Assembly: GCA_947458455.1 (NCBI GenBank)
Contig: CANGYJ010000014.1
Span: forward strand, 1-64,000
Length of the DNA: 64,000 bases
From: Verrucomicrobiaceae bacterium
Lineage (GTDB): Bacteria; Verrucomicrobiota; Verrucomicrobiia; Verrucomicrobiales; Verrucomicrobiaceae
Reading direction: 5' to 3'
The position numbers and the translations under genes were made by a program. This document shows positions 35,801 to 44,621 of this stretch, in pieces; position 1 is the stretch's first letter; each line of letters starts with the position of its first letter. The notes beneath the pieces are model-generated. The model ran no database searches. It had not been told where the DNA came from and worked only from the letters and a program-made list of their open reading frames with translations.

Positions 35801-36636
35801 GTTTCGCCCTGCAAAGCTGGAGCTTCGGCGATCTGCCCGAAAGCATCCTCGTCGAGCAAATTGGCCACGCGCAGGTCTTCGGCTATCCCGCCCTCGTTTT
35901 GCGCGATGGCGAGGTCGATGTCCGCCTTTTCAAAACGAAGGCCGAAGCCTCGAAAACGATTCCCGCCGCCGTGCGGAAGCTCGCGGAGAATCTTTTGGCC
36001 AAAGACATCGCGTGGCTAAAGAAAGAGCTGCGCAGCTTCGGTCCTGCCACCAAAGCGCCCACGGCGAATCACTTTGGTGCTCTCGGCCAGCTTCAAGCCG
36101 CGCCCGCAGCCAACAGCCTCGGCGATCAAGCCCACGAGCACATCCTCGCGCACCTGCTGCGCCTCACGCCGCTCCTCCCGCTCACGGAAAAACGCTTTCA
36201 GCAACTGGCCGAAACCTTCCGCCGTGATCTTCCAAGTGTCGTCCATCGTACACGCACGCTCCACGCTCAGATTCTCGATCAACGCAGCAAACTCCTCGCC
36301 CTGCCGAAACGCTATCCCGGCCTCGAAGCCGATCTCCAACGCCTCGTGCCGCCCGATCTGCTCCTCAAAACCCCACACGAGCAGCTCCAGCACCTCCCCC
36401 GCTTCCTGAAAGCTATCCACGTCCGCAACGAACGCTGGATTAACAACCCCGCCAAGGACACCGACAAGCAGCTCCTCATCACCGACTTCGCCACCTGGCC
36501 CCAAGAAGTCCCCCAAGCCAACCACGAGACCTTCCGCTGGCTCTTCGAAGAGTATCGCGTCCAAGTTTTCGCCCAAGAACTCGGCACCTCACAGCCGGTG
36601 AGTGTGAAGCGGCTGGAGGCCTTGATGGTGTCTTAG
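32836..36636 (+). CDS. hrpA: HrpA-type ATP-dependent RNA helicase carrying an in-frame repeat
   Basis: This 1266-residue DEAH-box helicase starts at ATG 32836; the frame opens earlier inside the TPR gene. Motifs are Walker A GETGSGKT (33-40), DEAH at 130-133, SAT, and QRAGRAGR near 333. The helicase-associated and OB-like domains follow, and the long C-terminal HrpA extension is present. Residues about 538-573 are encoded by a palindromic repeat (34449-34555) that lies between helicase-associated regions and has no counterpart in the family. It follows the TPR gene by 23 bp. HrpA enzymes process structured RNAs. Confidence 0.92.
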   Translation: MFRLRYPDDLPITARREEIINTIQNHQVLILAGETGSGKTTQLPKMCLEALGDFQGTIGCTQPRRVAAMSVSKRVAEELGVSWGREVGCKMRFSDDTSRETRVKFMTDGILLAEIQSDPMLRAYSVLILDEAHERSLNIDFLLGYLVGLLKKRPDLKLIVTSATIDTEAFSQAFGGAPIIEVSGRTYPVEIRYMPLVTEEDDFGFIDGAVAAVENALIETNDGDVLVFMPTERDIRDTRDLLDGRLGREFEVLALFGRMASAEQQRVFEPGRKRRVVIATNVAETSITIPRIAVVVDTGLARMSRYNPRTRTKRLPVEAVSQSSANQRAGRAGRVRDGLCIRLYEQDDFEKRDRFTMPEIQRANLAEVILRMKAFKLGEIEDFPFINPPSSAAIRAGYDLLHELGSLNDTHELTPLGRELAKLPLDPTLGRMLMHARVEKVLPEMLIIASGLSIPDPRERPEEKKELANAAHKAFAAPDSDFLSLLKIWQAAPEGSANALRKFCKGNFLSFTRMQEWRDVWKQLVDLFDLRPSQGSSDLPQRGRGAEVAEKNAGSLKPIQNSASSASLPLCGENERRQASIHRSILVAQLGHIAVKEDRNLYKTSGNREVMIFPGSNLYERREKNAKPKPGQDKAKQPAWIVAGEIVHTSQLFARTVAKVHPDWIAELGAHLCTYKHSEPHWNEKAGRVTCVERVMLHGLEITRRSIDYLKVDPVAATQLFIRGALVEHQDTAITLRFYAQNNALRQKIETMLTRVRSNLVYAVEERLFRFYDARLKNVSSIHDLNRVVKERTETEPRFLCATETDLAGGEDFEADLQQFPDEVSLANSVIPVTYSYKPGQEHDGVTVKVPVQLAGHLTTGQVQWMVPGIREEIAAALLRALPKSIRRDLMPIDPKAREIAAEFDPGTSDFLAAMAAFISNRYRIRIQASDWAPGSIPAHLQPRIELHDTKKNTVVASSRDLSTLHAEVEKEAHRRTDAWDRLLPKFERFALQSWSFGDLPESILVEQIGHAQVFGYPALVLRDGEVDVRLFKTKAEASKTIPAAVRKLAENLLAKDIAWLKKELRSFGPATKAPTANHFGALGQLQAAPAANSLGDQAHEHILAHLLRLTPLLPLTEKRFQQLAETFRRDLPSVVHRTRTLHAQILDQRSKLLALPKRYPGLEADLQRLVPPDLLLKTPHEQLQHLPRFLKAIHVRNERWINNPAKDTDKQLLITDFATWPQEVPQANHETFRWLFEEYRVQVFAQELGTSQPVSVKRLEALMVS
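34449..34555. repeat. CAGAGG-type inverted repeat inserted in frame in hrpA
   Basis: Left arm 34449-34485 (tttgccgcagagaggcagag...) is the imperfect inverse of right arm 34518-34555 (ctctgcgtcctctgcctc...ctctgcggcgaaa). The hrpA frame crosses it without a stop and encodes NSASSASLPLCGENE in the right arm. A closely related element lies at 59910-60003. Confidence 0.85.
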
Positions 36637-36642
36637 TCCGCC

Positions 36643-39627
36643 TCAATTGGCGTGCGAACTGGGCGCGGCTGATCCGGTGGGGAAGCGGAGTTTGATTTCG
36701 GTGCCTTGATCGGGGGTGCCTTGGACGAAGAGCTGGCCGCGCATCTGTTCAGCAAAGACGGCGAGGATCTTGAGGCCGAGTCCGGGGCTTTCGCCCGGAT
36801 GAAATTCGGACGGGAGGCCGACGCCATCATCTCGGATGATGAGTTCGCCATTATCGCCCGAGTAGCGGAGGGTGGCGGTGATGCTGCCTTGACGCCCATG
36901 AGGGAAGGCATGCTCGAAGCTATTGGAGAGTGCCTCATTGAGAGCGAGAGCGAGCGGCATGAGCCACTCGGGATCAATGCTGCCATCCTGAATGGCGAGG
37001 CCGGTGGCGATCTGCTCGGCTGGCACCTCGTAGCATTCACGCAGGTGCTGAATGAGCTCGCGGGTGAAGTCACTGAAGGTGCCACCACCTCCGAGGGCGA
37101 GCTGATAGAGATGCTGGTGAAGGGCGGCGATGGCGCGGACGCGGTTTTGACTGGAGCGGAGGGCATCGCGGGCGTGCTGATCGCTCACGCCATTGATCTG
37201 CATGTTGAGCAGGCTGGAGATGATCTGGAGATGATTTTTGATGCGATGATGCGTCTCGCTGAGCATGAGGCGCTCGCGTTCCAGATTGACGACGGGCCAG
37301 CGATCGCTGGAGGGAGAGACGACCTGGAAGGCCTTGGTGCCATTCATCCGAGTGGCCCTGACAGCAGGAGCGGCTTCCGAGGACTCGGTGGTGGTCTCGT
37401 TCTCGATGAGGCTTTCGACCGAAGGCAGTGCTTCAGGCGTGACGGTGATCTCCCGGCGAATGTGAAGGCTGTAGCCGCCTTCCTCGCGGGCCTTGACGCT
37501 GATGCCCATGCTGCCGCGTCCCTGGGCACCGAAGAAGGAATGATCGAAGAAGATCTCGGGGGTGAGGCTTTGCTGCGCGAGCTCGGCGAAGAAGCCGGTG
37601 GCGTCCGATGGGCGGAAGAGCAGGTGCAGCGGGCGTCCCACGGCGGTGGCGGCATCGAAATCAAAAATCTCTTGGGCTTGCGGCGCCCAGGCGGCGATGC
37701 GGCCGTTGGCATCGGTGGCGAGCAGCTCACTGATGATGGTTTCGGTGACGGGAACAGGTGGTGGCGCGGGCGGCGGCGTAGGCTCGAGGCGGTTTTCGAG
37801 GGGGGCTGGTTCGATCAGCGGCTCCTCCACGGCGGGCATGAAAAAGTGAATGGTGCAGTGCGGCTCTCCCTGGGCATCTGGGACGATGGCGAGATTCAGA
37901 ACGGCTTCGCTGAAGGTGCCATCGGTGCGTTTGATCCGCACGCCGAGGGCTTCGGGCTGCGAGCTGCTACTCCGAAGCACCCGGAGGGCATCACGCCGCG
38001 CCGTGGCGCTGTCTGGATCAAGCCAGGCATCGAGGGGATAGCGGCGCAGCTCAGCCTTGGGCTGGCCGAGGAGCTGCTCGGCCTGAGTATTGACCTCGAA
38101 GATGACGCCGGATTTATCCGTGAGCACGATGGCGATGGGATTGCTCTGGAGCATCGTGCGCATTTTGGCCTCCATGCTGCGCATCTGCTCCTCGTGACGG
38201 CAGTTTTCGGTGACGTCCTGGATGCTCACGAGCATGCCGCCGGTGGAAAGGGCCACGGGCTGAAACTCGATCTCTTTGAGCAACCCATCCGCCGTGGCGA
38301 GCGATACGGTGCGGGTGAGCTGCCTGCGCCAGACACTTTCACGCCAAGCCAATGTCACATGCTCGCGATGCTCTGTGGTGGGGCAGCCGTGAACGAGCCA
38401 GGCTTCGATGCCAGCCTCTTTGTCGATGGCGCGGCCGAGGAGCTTCGCGAGGCGCTCGTTTTGATAAATCGTGGTGCCACGCTCATCGAGCACAAAGATG
38501 CCACAGGGGATGCTTTCGAGGAAGCCACGCAGTCTCGCTTCACGCTTCACGAAGCCTTTCTCGGCTTCCATCATGGTGCGAAGCTCTTGCTTGGCGCGGG
38601 AGAGCTCGTTTTCGAGTTTTTGGATCGTCTCCGGCGGGATGACCGGCGCTGCTGGTGCGGCGACCTCCGGCGCAGGTGGATAAAAGATCGCCGCAGGCGC
38701 TGGCGGTGCCGGGGCGACTGTCGCAGTCGGGATCAGCTCCGCAGGAACCAAGACGGCGAGCAGGCCGGGGCAGCCTTCTTGGGATGGTTTGCCGCGTCGA
38801 AGGGCGGTGAGCATCCATCGCGCCGAGTGGGCCTCTCCGGGCTGGAGGCTGTGCAAGGGACGGATGGAACTTTCCGGGGCCTGAATGATATGCGGAAGGT
38901 TTTCATTCCACTGATCTCGTAGGCTGGCGAGTCCTGCCGGAGCGGCGAAGACCTCCCAAAGAGCGGTTTTGCCCTCCACGATGCCTTTTTCCAGGGCCAG
39001 ACGAGCGGCGCTGGCATTCACCCGCTGAATGGTGCCTTTCTCATCGAGCAAAAGCATCGCGAGATTGCAGTCGAAGGGGTCGGGAAGGATTGGGGCAGCG
39101 CCCGTGCCTTCGTCGGCTGGCTTTTCGGAGGCTACCTCCTGCCGAGCGAGTCCTGAGGTGAACTTTTCGCAAGTCACCATCAGCCCGCCCACGGTAGCGT
39201 CACTGATGCGGCGCCAAGGGCGCACTTCCCAGCGATAGACGGTGCTGCTGCCATCGGCATCATGTTCACTGCGCACGATGTGACCTTGCAAGGCACGGTC
39301 ATAAACCTGCCGCCAGCCGGGGTGGAGGTTGGGGAAGATCTCATACTGGCTGCGTCCCACGAGTGGCTGCACTTGCTGAAGGCCGAACTCACGCACCCAT
39401 TGCCGGTTCGCCAGCAGGTAGCGCATGCCTTTATCAAACATCGCCATGGCCACCGGGGCATTTTCGACGAGCACCCCCATGGCTTGGGTCACTTCGCCGT
39501 CGCTTCGGGAGGAGGCCTCTCCTGCGGCATTCAAAGGGGCGATCTCTCGCGCATCGTCGGAAGGTGAAATCTGCGGAGTCGTCGCAGGCTTAGCATGGAT
39601 GACGTTTTTGAGCACGGACGACGACAT
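36643..39627 (-). CDS. Cytoplasmic multi-PAS sensor histidine kinase (HisKA_2 type)
   Basis: This 994-residue protein has no signal peptide or membrane helix. At least four PAS domains are seen: near 45-160 (VLVENAPVAMAMFDKGMRYLLANRQWV), near 355-470 (IPCGIFVLDERGTTIYQNE), near 482-600 (NPIAIVLTDKSGVIFEVN) and near 640-760. The kinase core follows with the phospho-acceptor helix at about 790 (LSETHHRIKNHLQIISSLL), then the HATPase with NEALSNSFEHAF and DDGVGLP. This is the HWE/HisKA_2 class, usually working with a separate response regulator or anti-anti-sigma system. No partner is adjacent. Ligand is unknown. Confidence 0.9.
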   Translation of the reverse strand: MSSSVLKNVIHAKPATTPQISPSDDAREIAPLNAAGEASSRSDGEVTQAMGVLVENAPVAMAMFDKGMRYLLANRQWVREFGLQQVQPLVGRSQYEIFPNLHPGWRQVYDRALQGHIVRSEHDADGSSTVYRWEVRPWRRISDATVGGLMVTCEKFTSGLARQEVASEKPADEGTGAAPILPDPFDCNLAMLLLDEKGTIQRVNASAARLALEKGIVEGKTALWEVFAAPAGLASLRDQWNENLPHIIQAPESSIRPLHSLQPGEAHSARWMLTALRRGKPSQEGCPGLLAVLVPAELIPTATVAPAPPAPAAIFYPPAPEVAAPAAPVIPPETIQKLENELSRAKQELRTMMEAEKGFVKREARLRGFLESIPCGIFVLDERGTTIYQNERLAKLLGRAIDKEAGIEAWLVHGCPTTEHREHVTLAWRESVWRRQLTRTVSLATADGLLKEIEFQPVALSTGGMLVSIQDVTENCRHEEQMRSMEAKMRTMLQSNPIAIVLTDKSGVIFEVNTQAEQLLGQPKAELRRYPLDAWLDPDSATARRDALRVLRSSSSQPEALGVRIKRTDGTFSEAVLNLAIVPDAQGEPHCTIHFFMPAVEEPLIEPAPLENRLEPTPPPAPPPVPVTETIISELLATDANGRIAAWAPQAQEIFDFDAATAVGRPLHLLFRPSDATGFFAELAQQSLTPEIFFDHSFFGAQGRGSMGISVKAREEGGYSLHIRREITVTPEALPSVESLIENETTTESSEAAPAVRATRMNGTKAFQVVSPSSDRWPVVNLERERLMLSETHHRIKNHLQIISSLLNMQINGVSDQHARDALRSSQNRVRAIAALHQHLYQLALGGGGTFSDFTRELIQHLRECYEVPAEQIATGLAIQDGSIDPEWLMPLALALNEALSNSFEHAFPHGRQGSITATLRYSGDNGELIIRDDGVGLPSEFHPGESPGLGLKILAVFAEQMRGQLFVQGTPDQGTEIKLRFPTGSAAPSSHAN

Positions 39628-39774
39628 TGAGGAAGGAAGTGGGGAAAATTTAAAAAGTTTTAAAGATTAATGCATCGAAAGTTCTCAACAAGAAGAAACA
39701 TAGAAAAAACTGCGACTCAGTTCAGCAACAAACGCTCCTGACAGCAAGAATGTTTTTCTAACGGCCCGGAGGCC

Positions 39775-40215
39775 TTATTCGCGATGGTATGGCTCCCCTT
39801 TCAGGATCGTATGGGCACGGTAAATCTGCTCTAGCAGCACTACCCAGGCCACCTCGTGTTGGAGCGTCATGGAGGACAGCGTCCACACCTCGTCGGCGGC
39901 GCTTCGCAAGGCTTCGGAATGCCCGTCGGCTCCGCCGATGATCAGGCTCGCCACCTTGACTCCGCGCATCTGCCGCTCCCCCACCCAGCAGGCTAGCTCC
40001 ACGCTGCGAAGGGCTTTACCACGCTCGTCCAGGATGATGCGAAGCGATTTTTCCGAGGCCGCGAGCACCTGCTCCTCCACCTGCTTGCGCGGCCCATCTT
40101 TAATGACGACGCATTCGACTTTGGTGTAGTTTTGCAGCCGCTTTAGATAAATGTCCGCCGCCTCTTTGGCCCATGAAAAGGCAGGTTTTCCGACGGTAAT
40201 GATTCGCCATGTCAT
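39775..40215 (-). CDS. rlmH: 23S rRNA pseudouridine-1915 N3-methyltransferase RlmH
   Basis: This 146-residue protein is of normal length for the SPOUT-type methyltransferase that modifies pseudouridine 1915 in helix 69 of 23S rRNA. Landmarks are LDERGKALRSVELA, the SAM-binding loop IIGGADGHSEALR and the C-terminal LLEQIYRAHTILKGEPYHRE. It lies about 150 bp after the sensor kinase on the same strand, separated from it by a plain AT-rich gap. Confidence 0.96.
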   Translation of the reverse strand: MTWRIITVGKPAFSWAKEAADIYLKRLQNYTKVECVVIKDGPRKQVEEQVLAASEKSLRIILDERGKALRSVELACWVGERQMRGVKVASLIIGGADGHSEALRSAADEVWTLSSMTLQHEVAWVVLLEQIYRAHTILKGEPYHRE

Positions 40216-40392
40216 CCTTGCTCTTGGGGTGAAACCGGGTGCGCTTCAACCGTAGAACTCAAAAGGCTTAATTATGTAAATTTTACCTCGCCGAAATATT
40301 TTGACTAGTTCCTGTCGTCGTTGTTGTTGCACATTTTAAAACTGTCGTTAAAATGAGAACGTTAATTCAAAAAAATTAACCCGAGTTATCCC
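40216..40392. promoter_or_regulatory. AT-rich divergent intergenic region with short inverted repeat
   Basis: This region, between rlmH and the lipoprotein gene, contains an inverted repeat gttaatt-caaaaa-aattaac (40361-40380) close to the lipoprotein start. A near-consensus ttgact lies at 40301 but no well-spaced -10 is obvious. The repeat may be an operator or part of the 5' leader. Confidence 0.4.
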
Positions 40393-41205
40393 ATGAATTC
40401 TGCTATGTTTTCTACCCTCCGTTGGTCCGCAGCCGGTTTCGCCGCCCTGCTCGTTACTTCCTGCTCGCTGCCCCCTCGTCAGGCATGGCAGCAAATCCAG
40501 TCACGCGGCCTCATTCCCTACATGATGAGCAGCAGTAGCGCTCCTCTCCAGGTGACTTCGCAGCGTTCCTACGCCCCGCCCGCGAGCACCACTGCCCCGG
40601 TCTCACCAAACCGCTCTTATGCCTCCTCTTCTACAGGCATCATCGGTCCAGTGCAGCCCTCCACGCCTCCTCCATCCATGTTGAACAGCTCCACCATGCC
40701 GGTGGCATCCAGCGTGGCGGATCTCCCAGGTTACGTTCGTTCTCCCTTTACCAATCCGCCACGTCTGGTGGATGTGCGCGGCATGAATGCCGGTTCTAAA
40801 GTTGTGTGCCCTTACACGCAGAAGCCCTTCTTAGTTCCTGGCGGCGTCTCCACGGCCACCGCTCCCCAAGTGGCCTCCAATCCTGCTCCTCGTCGCATGG
40901 ATCCGCCAGCGCCATCCGTCACACCAGTTCCGAACAGCAACGTCGCTGCTCTCACCAAGCCTGCTCCGTCCGCTCGCATCGCGCCAGCTCCGAGCAATCC
41001 ATCTACCGCGCCCACTCAGCCGAAAGTCGGAGCTGCTTCCAGCACACCTGAGCTTCCTTACGGTGCTCCGATCGCTGGACGCCCAGGCTTTGTGAACAGC
41101 CCGTATGCCGCTAAACATCAGCTCGTCGATGTCACCGGCCTGCCTGTTGGCATGGAAGTGAAATGCCCCTACACCGGCAAGCTCTTCCGCGTCCCGCCGC
41201 AGTAG
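40393..41205 (+). CDS. Lipoprotein with duplicated CPYT domain
   Basis: This 270-residue protein has a lipobox around Cys24 (LLVTSC), so it is probably lipid-anchored. Low-complexity Pro/Ser/Ala linkers separate two copies of a small domain at residues 112-149 and 231-268. These align without gaps and share about 20 of 38 positions, including L-V-D-V and C-P-Y-T-x-K-x-F-x-V-P. I do not know a name for the domain. It is monocistronic, with a terminator directly after it. Confidence 0.8.
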   Translation: MNSAMFSTLRWSAAGFAALLVTSCSLPPRQAWQQIQSRGLIPYMMSSSSAPLQVTSQRSYAPPASTTAPVSPNRSYASSSTGIIGPVQPSTPPPSMLNSSTMPVASSVADLPGYVRSPFTNPPRLVDVRGMNAGSKVVCPYTQKPFLVPGGVSTATAPQVASNPAPRRMDPPAPSVTPVPNSNVAALTKPAPSARIAPAPSNPSTAPTQPKVGAASSTPELPYGAPIAGRPGFVNSPYAAKHQLVDVTGLPVGMEVKCPYTGKLFRVPPQ

Positions 41206-41230
41206 GCCCTCAGAAAGCAACCAATTCAAG

Positions 41231-41267
41231 ACCCCGTCCTCGGCTATGAGGGCGGGGTTTTCTTTTT
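41231..41267 (+). terminator. Rho-independent terminator
   Basis: A GC-rich stem (accccgtcctc / gagggcggggt) with a short loop is followed by ttttcttttt. It begins about 26 bases after the lipoprotein stop codon. Confidence 0.85.
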
Positions 41268-41274
41268 GGGCCTG

Positions 41275-41312
41275 TCCAACCAGCCCCGTGGTAAGGCGAG
41301 TCGTTGGTTGGA
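41275..41312. repeat. Short inverted repeat upstream of ceramidase-like gene
   Basis: The arms tccaacca and tggttgga are separated by 22 bases. They lie between the terminator and the ceramidase-like start, and their role is unclear. They could be a remnant of a dispersed repeat. Confidence 0.35.
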
Positions 41313-41370
41313 TACTAGCCGTCGCATAGGATGATGAAGATGGCGTCGCGGCGGCGTTAGCTCAGTCCGC

Positions 41371-42780
41371 ATGAAATCTCTCCTCGCTGCCATTTTCGCC
41401 TTGCCGCTACTTGCCACGGGGCAAGCGCAGCCTGTCTTCAAAGCCGGTGCTGCCACGAGCAACATCACGCCGCCGCTGGGCATGGAGATCGTGGGAAATT
41501 TCGCGCCGCGTCCCATCGCGAAGCATGTGCATGATGAGCTGCATGTGCGCTGCCTCGTTCTCGATGATGGCACCACGAAGCTCGCCTTTGCCGTGGCGGA
41601 CACGATTTCGCTCGGGCGTGATGTTTGGGACGAGGCGAAGAAGAAGCTCGAAGTCACCACGGGTATCCCGGCGTCAAACATGATGTTCTCCGGCACGCAC
41701 ACGCACTCCAGTGTCTCGGCCATCGCGAACAAAGATCCCTCGCTCGACTACCGCAGCTTCATCATCTCGCGCGTGGTGGATGGCGTGCGGCGTGCGCTGA
41801 ACAACCTGGAGCCCGCCCGCATCGCCTGGGGCACCGGAAAACTGCCGCAGCATGTCTTCAACCGCCGCTGGCTGCTCGAGGAGGGCGTCACGAATGACAA
41901 CCCCTTCGGCGGCAAAGATCGCGCAGTGATGAATCCAAGCAGCCTGCTGCGACCAAGACTCGACGGACCTGCCGGGCCGACGAATCCCGAAGTCTATTGC
42001 CTGTCCGTGCAGGCCACAGACGGACGCCAGATCGCATTGATGGCGAACTATTGGCTGCACTACGTCGGTGGCGTGAACAAAGAAGACCTGTCGGCGGATT
42101 ACTTCGGCGAATTCTGCCGTCGCATCGAAGAAAAGATCGGCGCACCCTGTGTCGGCATTCTGGCGAATGGTCCCTGCGGCGACGTGAACAACAACGACTA
42201 CAGCGGCAAAACGCCGAGCGTGAAACGCGAACCCTACGAGAAGATCAAAATCGTCGCTGGCGACCTCGCGCAAGAAGTGCTGCGTGTTCGTGAGACGCTC
42301 AAACATCAAGACTGGGTGCCGCTGAAGGCCGCCGCCAGTGATCTGGAGCTCGGCGTGCGTCGTCCCACGCCGGAGATGATCGCCTGGGCTGAAAGTGTGC
42401 TCGCCAAACCCAAAGACGCCACGCCCATGCATCGCCTAGAACAGCCGTATGCCGAGCGCACGCTCGCCGCACGCGACGCGAAGCCGGACACCATTCAAGC
42501 CGTCATCCAGGCCTTCCGCATCGGTGATCTCGGCATCGCGTCCATCCCGTTTGAGGTCTTCACGGAGATCGGCCTCGAAATCAAAGCCCGCAGCCCATTT
42601 GCAGATACCTTCACGATCGAACTCGCCAACGGCAGCAACGGCTACCTACCCACCCCGAAGCATCACGACCTCGGCGGCTATGAAACCTGGCTCGGCACCA
42701 ACCGTGTCGAACGCGAAGCCTCCGTGAAGATCACGGCAAGGACGTTGGAGATGCTTCAACGTGTACAAACTGCCCCATGA
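41371..42780 (+). CDS. Exported neutral/alkaline ceramidase-like protein
   Basis: This 469-residue protein has a signal peptide (MKSLLAAIFALPLLATGQA). The N-terminal FKAGAATSNITPPLG and the zinc-ligand motif GTHTHSS (His110, His112) match the N-terminal domain of neutral ceramidases (PF04734). NGPCGDVNN and NYWLHYVGG are further landmarks. It is shorter than true ceramidases, and many such bacterial proteins are of unproven substrate, so amide hydrolase is inference. It is first in a coupled run with the next two genes. Confidence 0.85.
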   Translation: MKSLLAAIFALPLLATGQAQPVFKAGAATSNITPPLGMEIVGNFAPRPIAKHVHDELHVRCLVLDDGTTKLAFAVADTISLGRDVWDEAKKKLEVTTGIPASNMMFSGTHTHSSVSAIANKDPSLDYRSFIISRVVDGVRRALNNLEPARIAWGTGKLPQHVFNRRWLLEEGVTNDNPFGGKDRAVMNPSSLLRPRLDGPAGPTNPEVYCLSVQATDGRQIALMANYWLHYVGGVNKEDLSADYFGEFCRRIEEKIGAPCVGILANGPCGDVNNNDYSGKTPSVKREPYEKIKIVAGDLAQEVLRVRETLKHQDWVPLKAAASDLELGVRRPTPEMIAWAESVLAKPKDATPMHRLEQPYAERTLAARDAKPDTIQAVIQAFRIGDLGIASIPFEVFTEIGLEIKARSPFADTFTIELANGSNGYLPTPKHHDLGGYETWLGTNRVEREASVKITARTLEMLQRVQTAP

Positions 42781-44621
42781 TCTCCTTTCTCTTCCGAATC
42801 CTCCTCCTCTTGCCTTTCACGATCCACGCCGCCGTTGTGCGGGTGGACATCACAGATCGCTCTGACATCGGCAAAGCAGGCTACGAGCAGCTCACCGGCA
42901 ATCTGCACTTCGAGATCGACCCGAAGCTGCCGCAAAATGCCATCATCGCGGATGTGGATCTCGCGCCGGTGAATGCGGCGGGCAAAGTCAGCTTTGTGGC
43001 CGATTTGAGGCTGTGGAAGCCGAAAGATGCCACGCGTAGTAATCGCGCGGCGTGGGTGGAGATTCCGAATCGCGGTGGAAAGGCGAGCCTGCCGACTTCC
43101 ATGATGGAGCAGGGCTTCACCATGCTGAATGTCGGCTGGGAATTCGATGTTTCGTCGGACAAACTGCGCCTGGAGGTGCCTCGGGCGAGAAACAAAGACG
43201 GCAGCCCAATTCGCGGCGTCGTGAGCGCTGTCTTCACGCCCGACAAACGCGCCGATGAGCAATCCATCACCGATTTGACCGAATATCCGCCTATGGAGAT
43301 CGACGGGCAAGACAGCCGCCTCATCGTGCGAGATCGCGCTGCCTACCCGGAAGGCCAGGAAGTGCCGCGAAAGCTCTGGAGCCTTCAAAACGGCCGCATT
43401 CGACACAAAGGCGGCTTTGAGCCTGGAAAGACCTACGAGGTGTTTTATCTCGCCGAAGCTCCGCCCGTCGCCGGACTCGGCTACGCGGCTATTCGCGATG
43501 CGGTGGCGTGGTTAAAGCATGATCCCGCCTCGCCCGCAAAGGTGAAGCACGCCTACGCTTTCGGAGCCTCGCAGTGCGGCCGCCTCTTGCGTGACTTTGT
43601 CTATCTCGGCTTCAACACCGACGAGCAGGACCGCCTGGCGCTTGATGGCATTCTGTCGCATGTCGCGGGAGCAGGTCGCCTCGTGCTGAATCAGCGCTGG
43701 TCCACTCCGCGAGCCATATCCGGTTACTACACAGCCTCGTATCCCTTTGCCGACAGCGCGCAGCCAGACCCAGTGAGCGGTCAAAGCGAAGGCATCCTCG
43801 CCAATCCTCGCGTGAGACATGCGCCGAAGATCTTTTACACCAACATGGCCGCCGAATACTGGGGCGCGGGCCGTGTCGGAGCGCTCACGCACACCACGCC
43901 GGATGGCCAACAAGACATCGCGCTGCCGGAAAACGTGCGCTCGTATTTCTTCGCCAGCACCTCGCATGGTGCCGCTCCGTTTCCACCGACCTCGCAAGTC
44001 AAAGGCTCACCTTTGGCGAACCCGGTGAATACATCTCCCGCCATCCTCGCGTTGCGGCTCGCCATGCATCGCTGGGTCACGGAAGGCTTCGCGCCACCGC
44101 CGAGTGTGCATCCAAAGCTCAGCGATGGCACACTCGTGCCCGTGGCCGAGGTTCGCTGGCCCAAAGTGCCCGGCATGGCTTCTCCGAATGCCGTGAAAGC
44201 CGGAGGCCGCGTGCACAATCCGCAGCTCCCCGGCGGCGCAGGCGAAGGCACCGAACTGCCGCTGCTCGTGCCCCAAATCGATGCCGACGGCAATGACCTC
44301 GGCGGCATCCGCATGCCCGATGTCGCCGTGCCGCTTGGCACCGCCACCGGCTGGGTGTTTCGTCCGGCAGCGTTTGGCTCGCCGCATGAGTTTTACCTCC
44401 TGCGCGGTGCCTGGGTGCCCTTTGCGAAAACCCAAGACGCCAACGATCCGCGCCAGTCACTTGCAGATCGCTACGCCTCCAAAGAAGCCTACCTCGACCA
44501 AGTCAAAGCCGCCGTGCAAAAGCTCATCGAACAGCGTTTTCTCACCAACGCCGACCTCGAACCGCAGCTCAAACAAGCCAGTGACCGCTGGGATTGGGTC
44601 ATGCAACATTCCACCCCATGA
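42777..44621 (+). CDS. Exported alpha/beta hydrolase (Abhydrolase_10-like)
   Basis: This 614-residue protein has the signal peptide MISFLFRILLLLPFTIHA. The nucleophile region AYAFGASQCGRLLRDF places the Ser near residue 263. The long C-terminal part, with AAEYWGAGRVGALTH and GTATGWVFRPAAFG, is typical of the alpha/beta hydrolase domain family PF20091. The start overlaps the preceding stop as ATGA, so the two are translationally coupled. Substrate is unknown; the context suggests lipid or ester catabolism. Confidence 0.85.
   Translation: MISFLFRILLLLPFTIHAAVVRVDITDRSDIGKAGYEQLTGNLHFEIDPKLPQNAIIADVDLAPVNAAGKVSFVADLRLWKPKDATRSNRAAWVEIPNRGGKASLPTSMMEQGFTMLNVGWEFDVSSDKLRLEVPRARNKDGSPIRGVVSAVFTPDKRADEQSITDLTEYPPMEIDGQDSRLIVRDRAAYPEGQEVPRKLWSLQNGRIRHKGGFEPGKTYEVFYLAEAPPVAGLGYAAIRDAVAWLKHDPASPAKVKHAYAFGASQCGRLLRDFVYLGFNTDEQDRLALDGILSHVAGAGRLVLNQRWSTPRAISGYYTASYPFADSAQPDPVSGQSEGILANPRVRHAPKIFYTNMAAEYWGAGRVGALTHTTPDGQQDIALPENVRSYFFASTSHGAAPFPPTSQVKGSPLANPVNTSPAILALRLAMHRWVTEGFAPPPSVHPKLSDGTLVPVAEVRWPKVPGMASPNAVKAGGRVHNPQLPGGAGEGTELPLLVPQIDADGNDLGGIRMPDVAVPLGTATGWVFRPAAFGSPHEFYLLRGAWVPFAKTQDANDPRQSLADRYASKEAYLDQVKAAVQKLIEQRFLTNADLEPQLKQASDRWDWVMQHSTP

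Noticed and set aside
36706..38922. 738-codon plus-strand ORF
   Set aside because: Antisense to the PAS histidine kinase, which shows clear kinase motifs.
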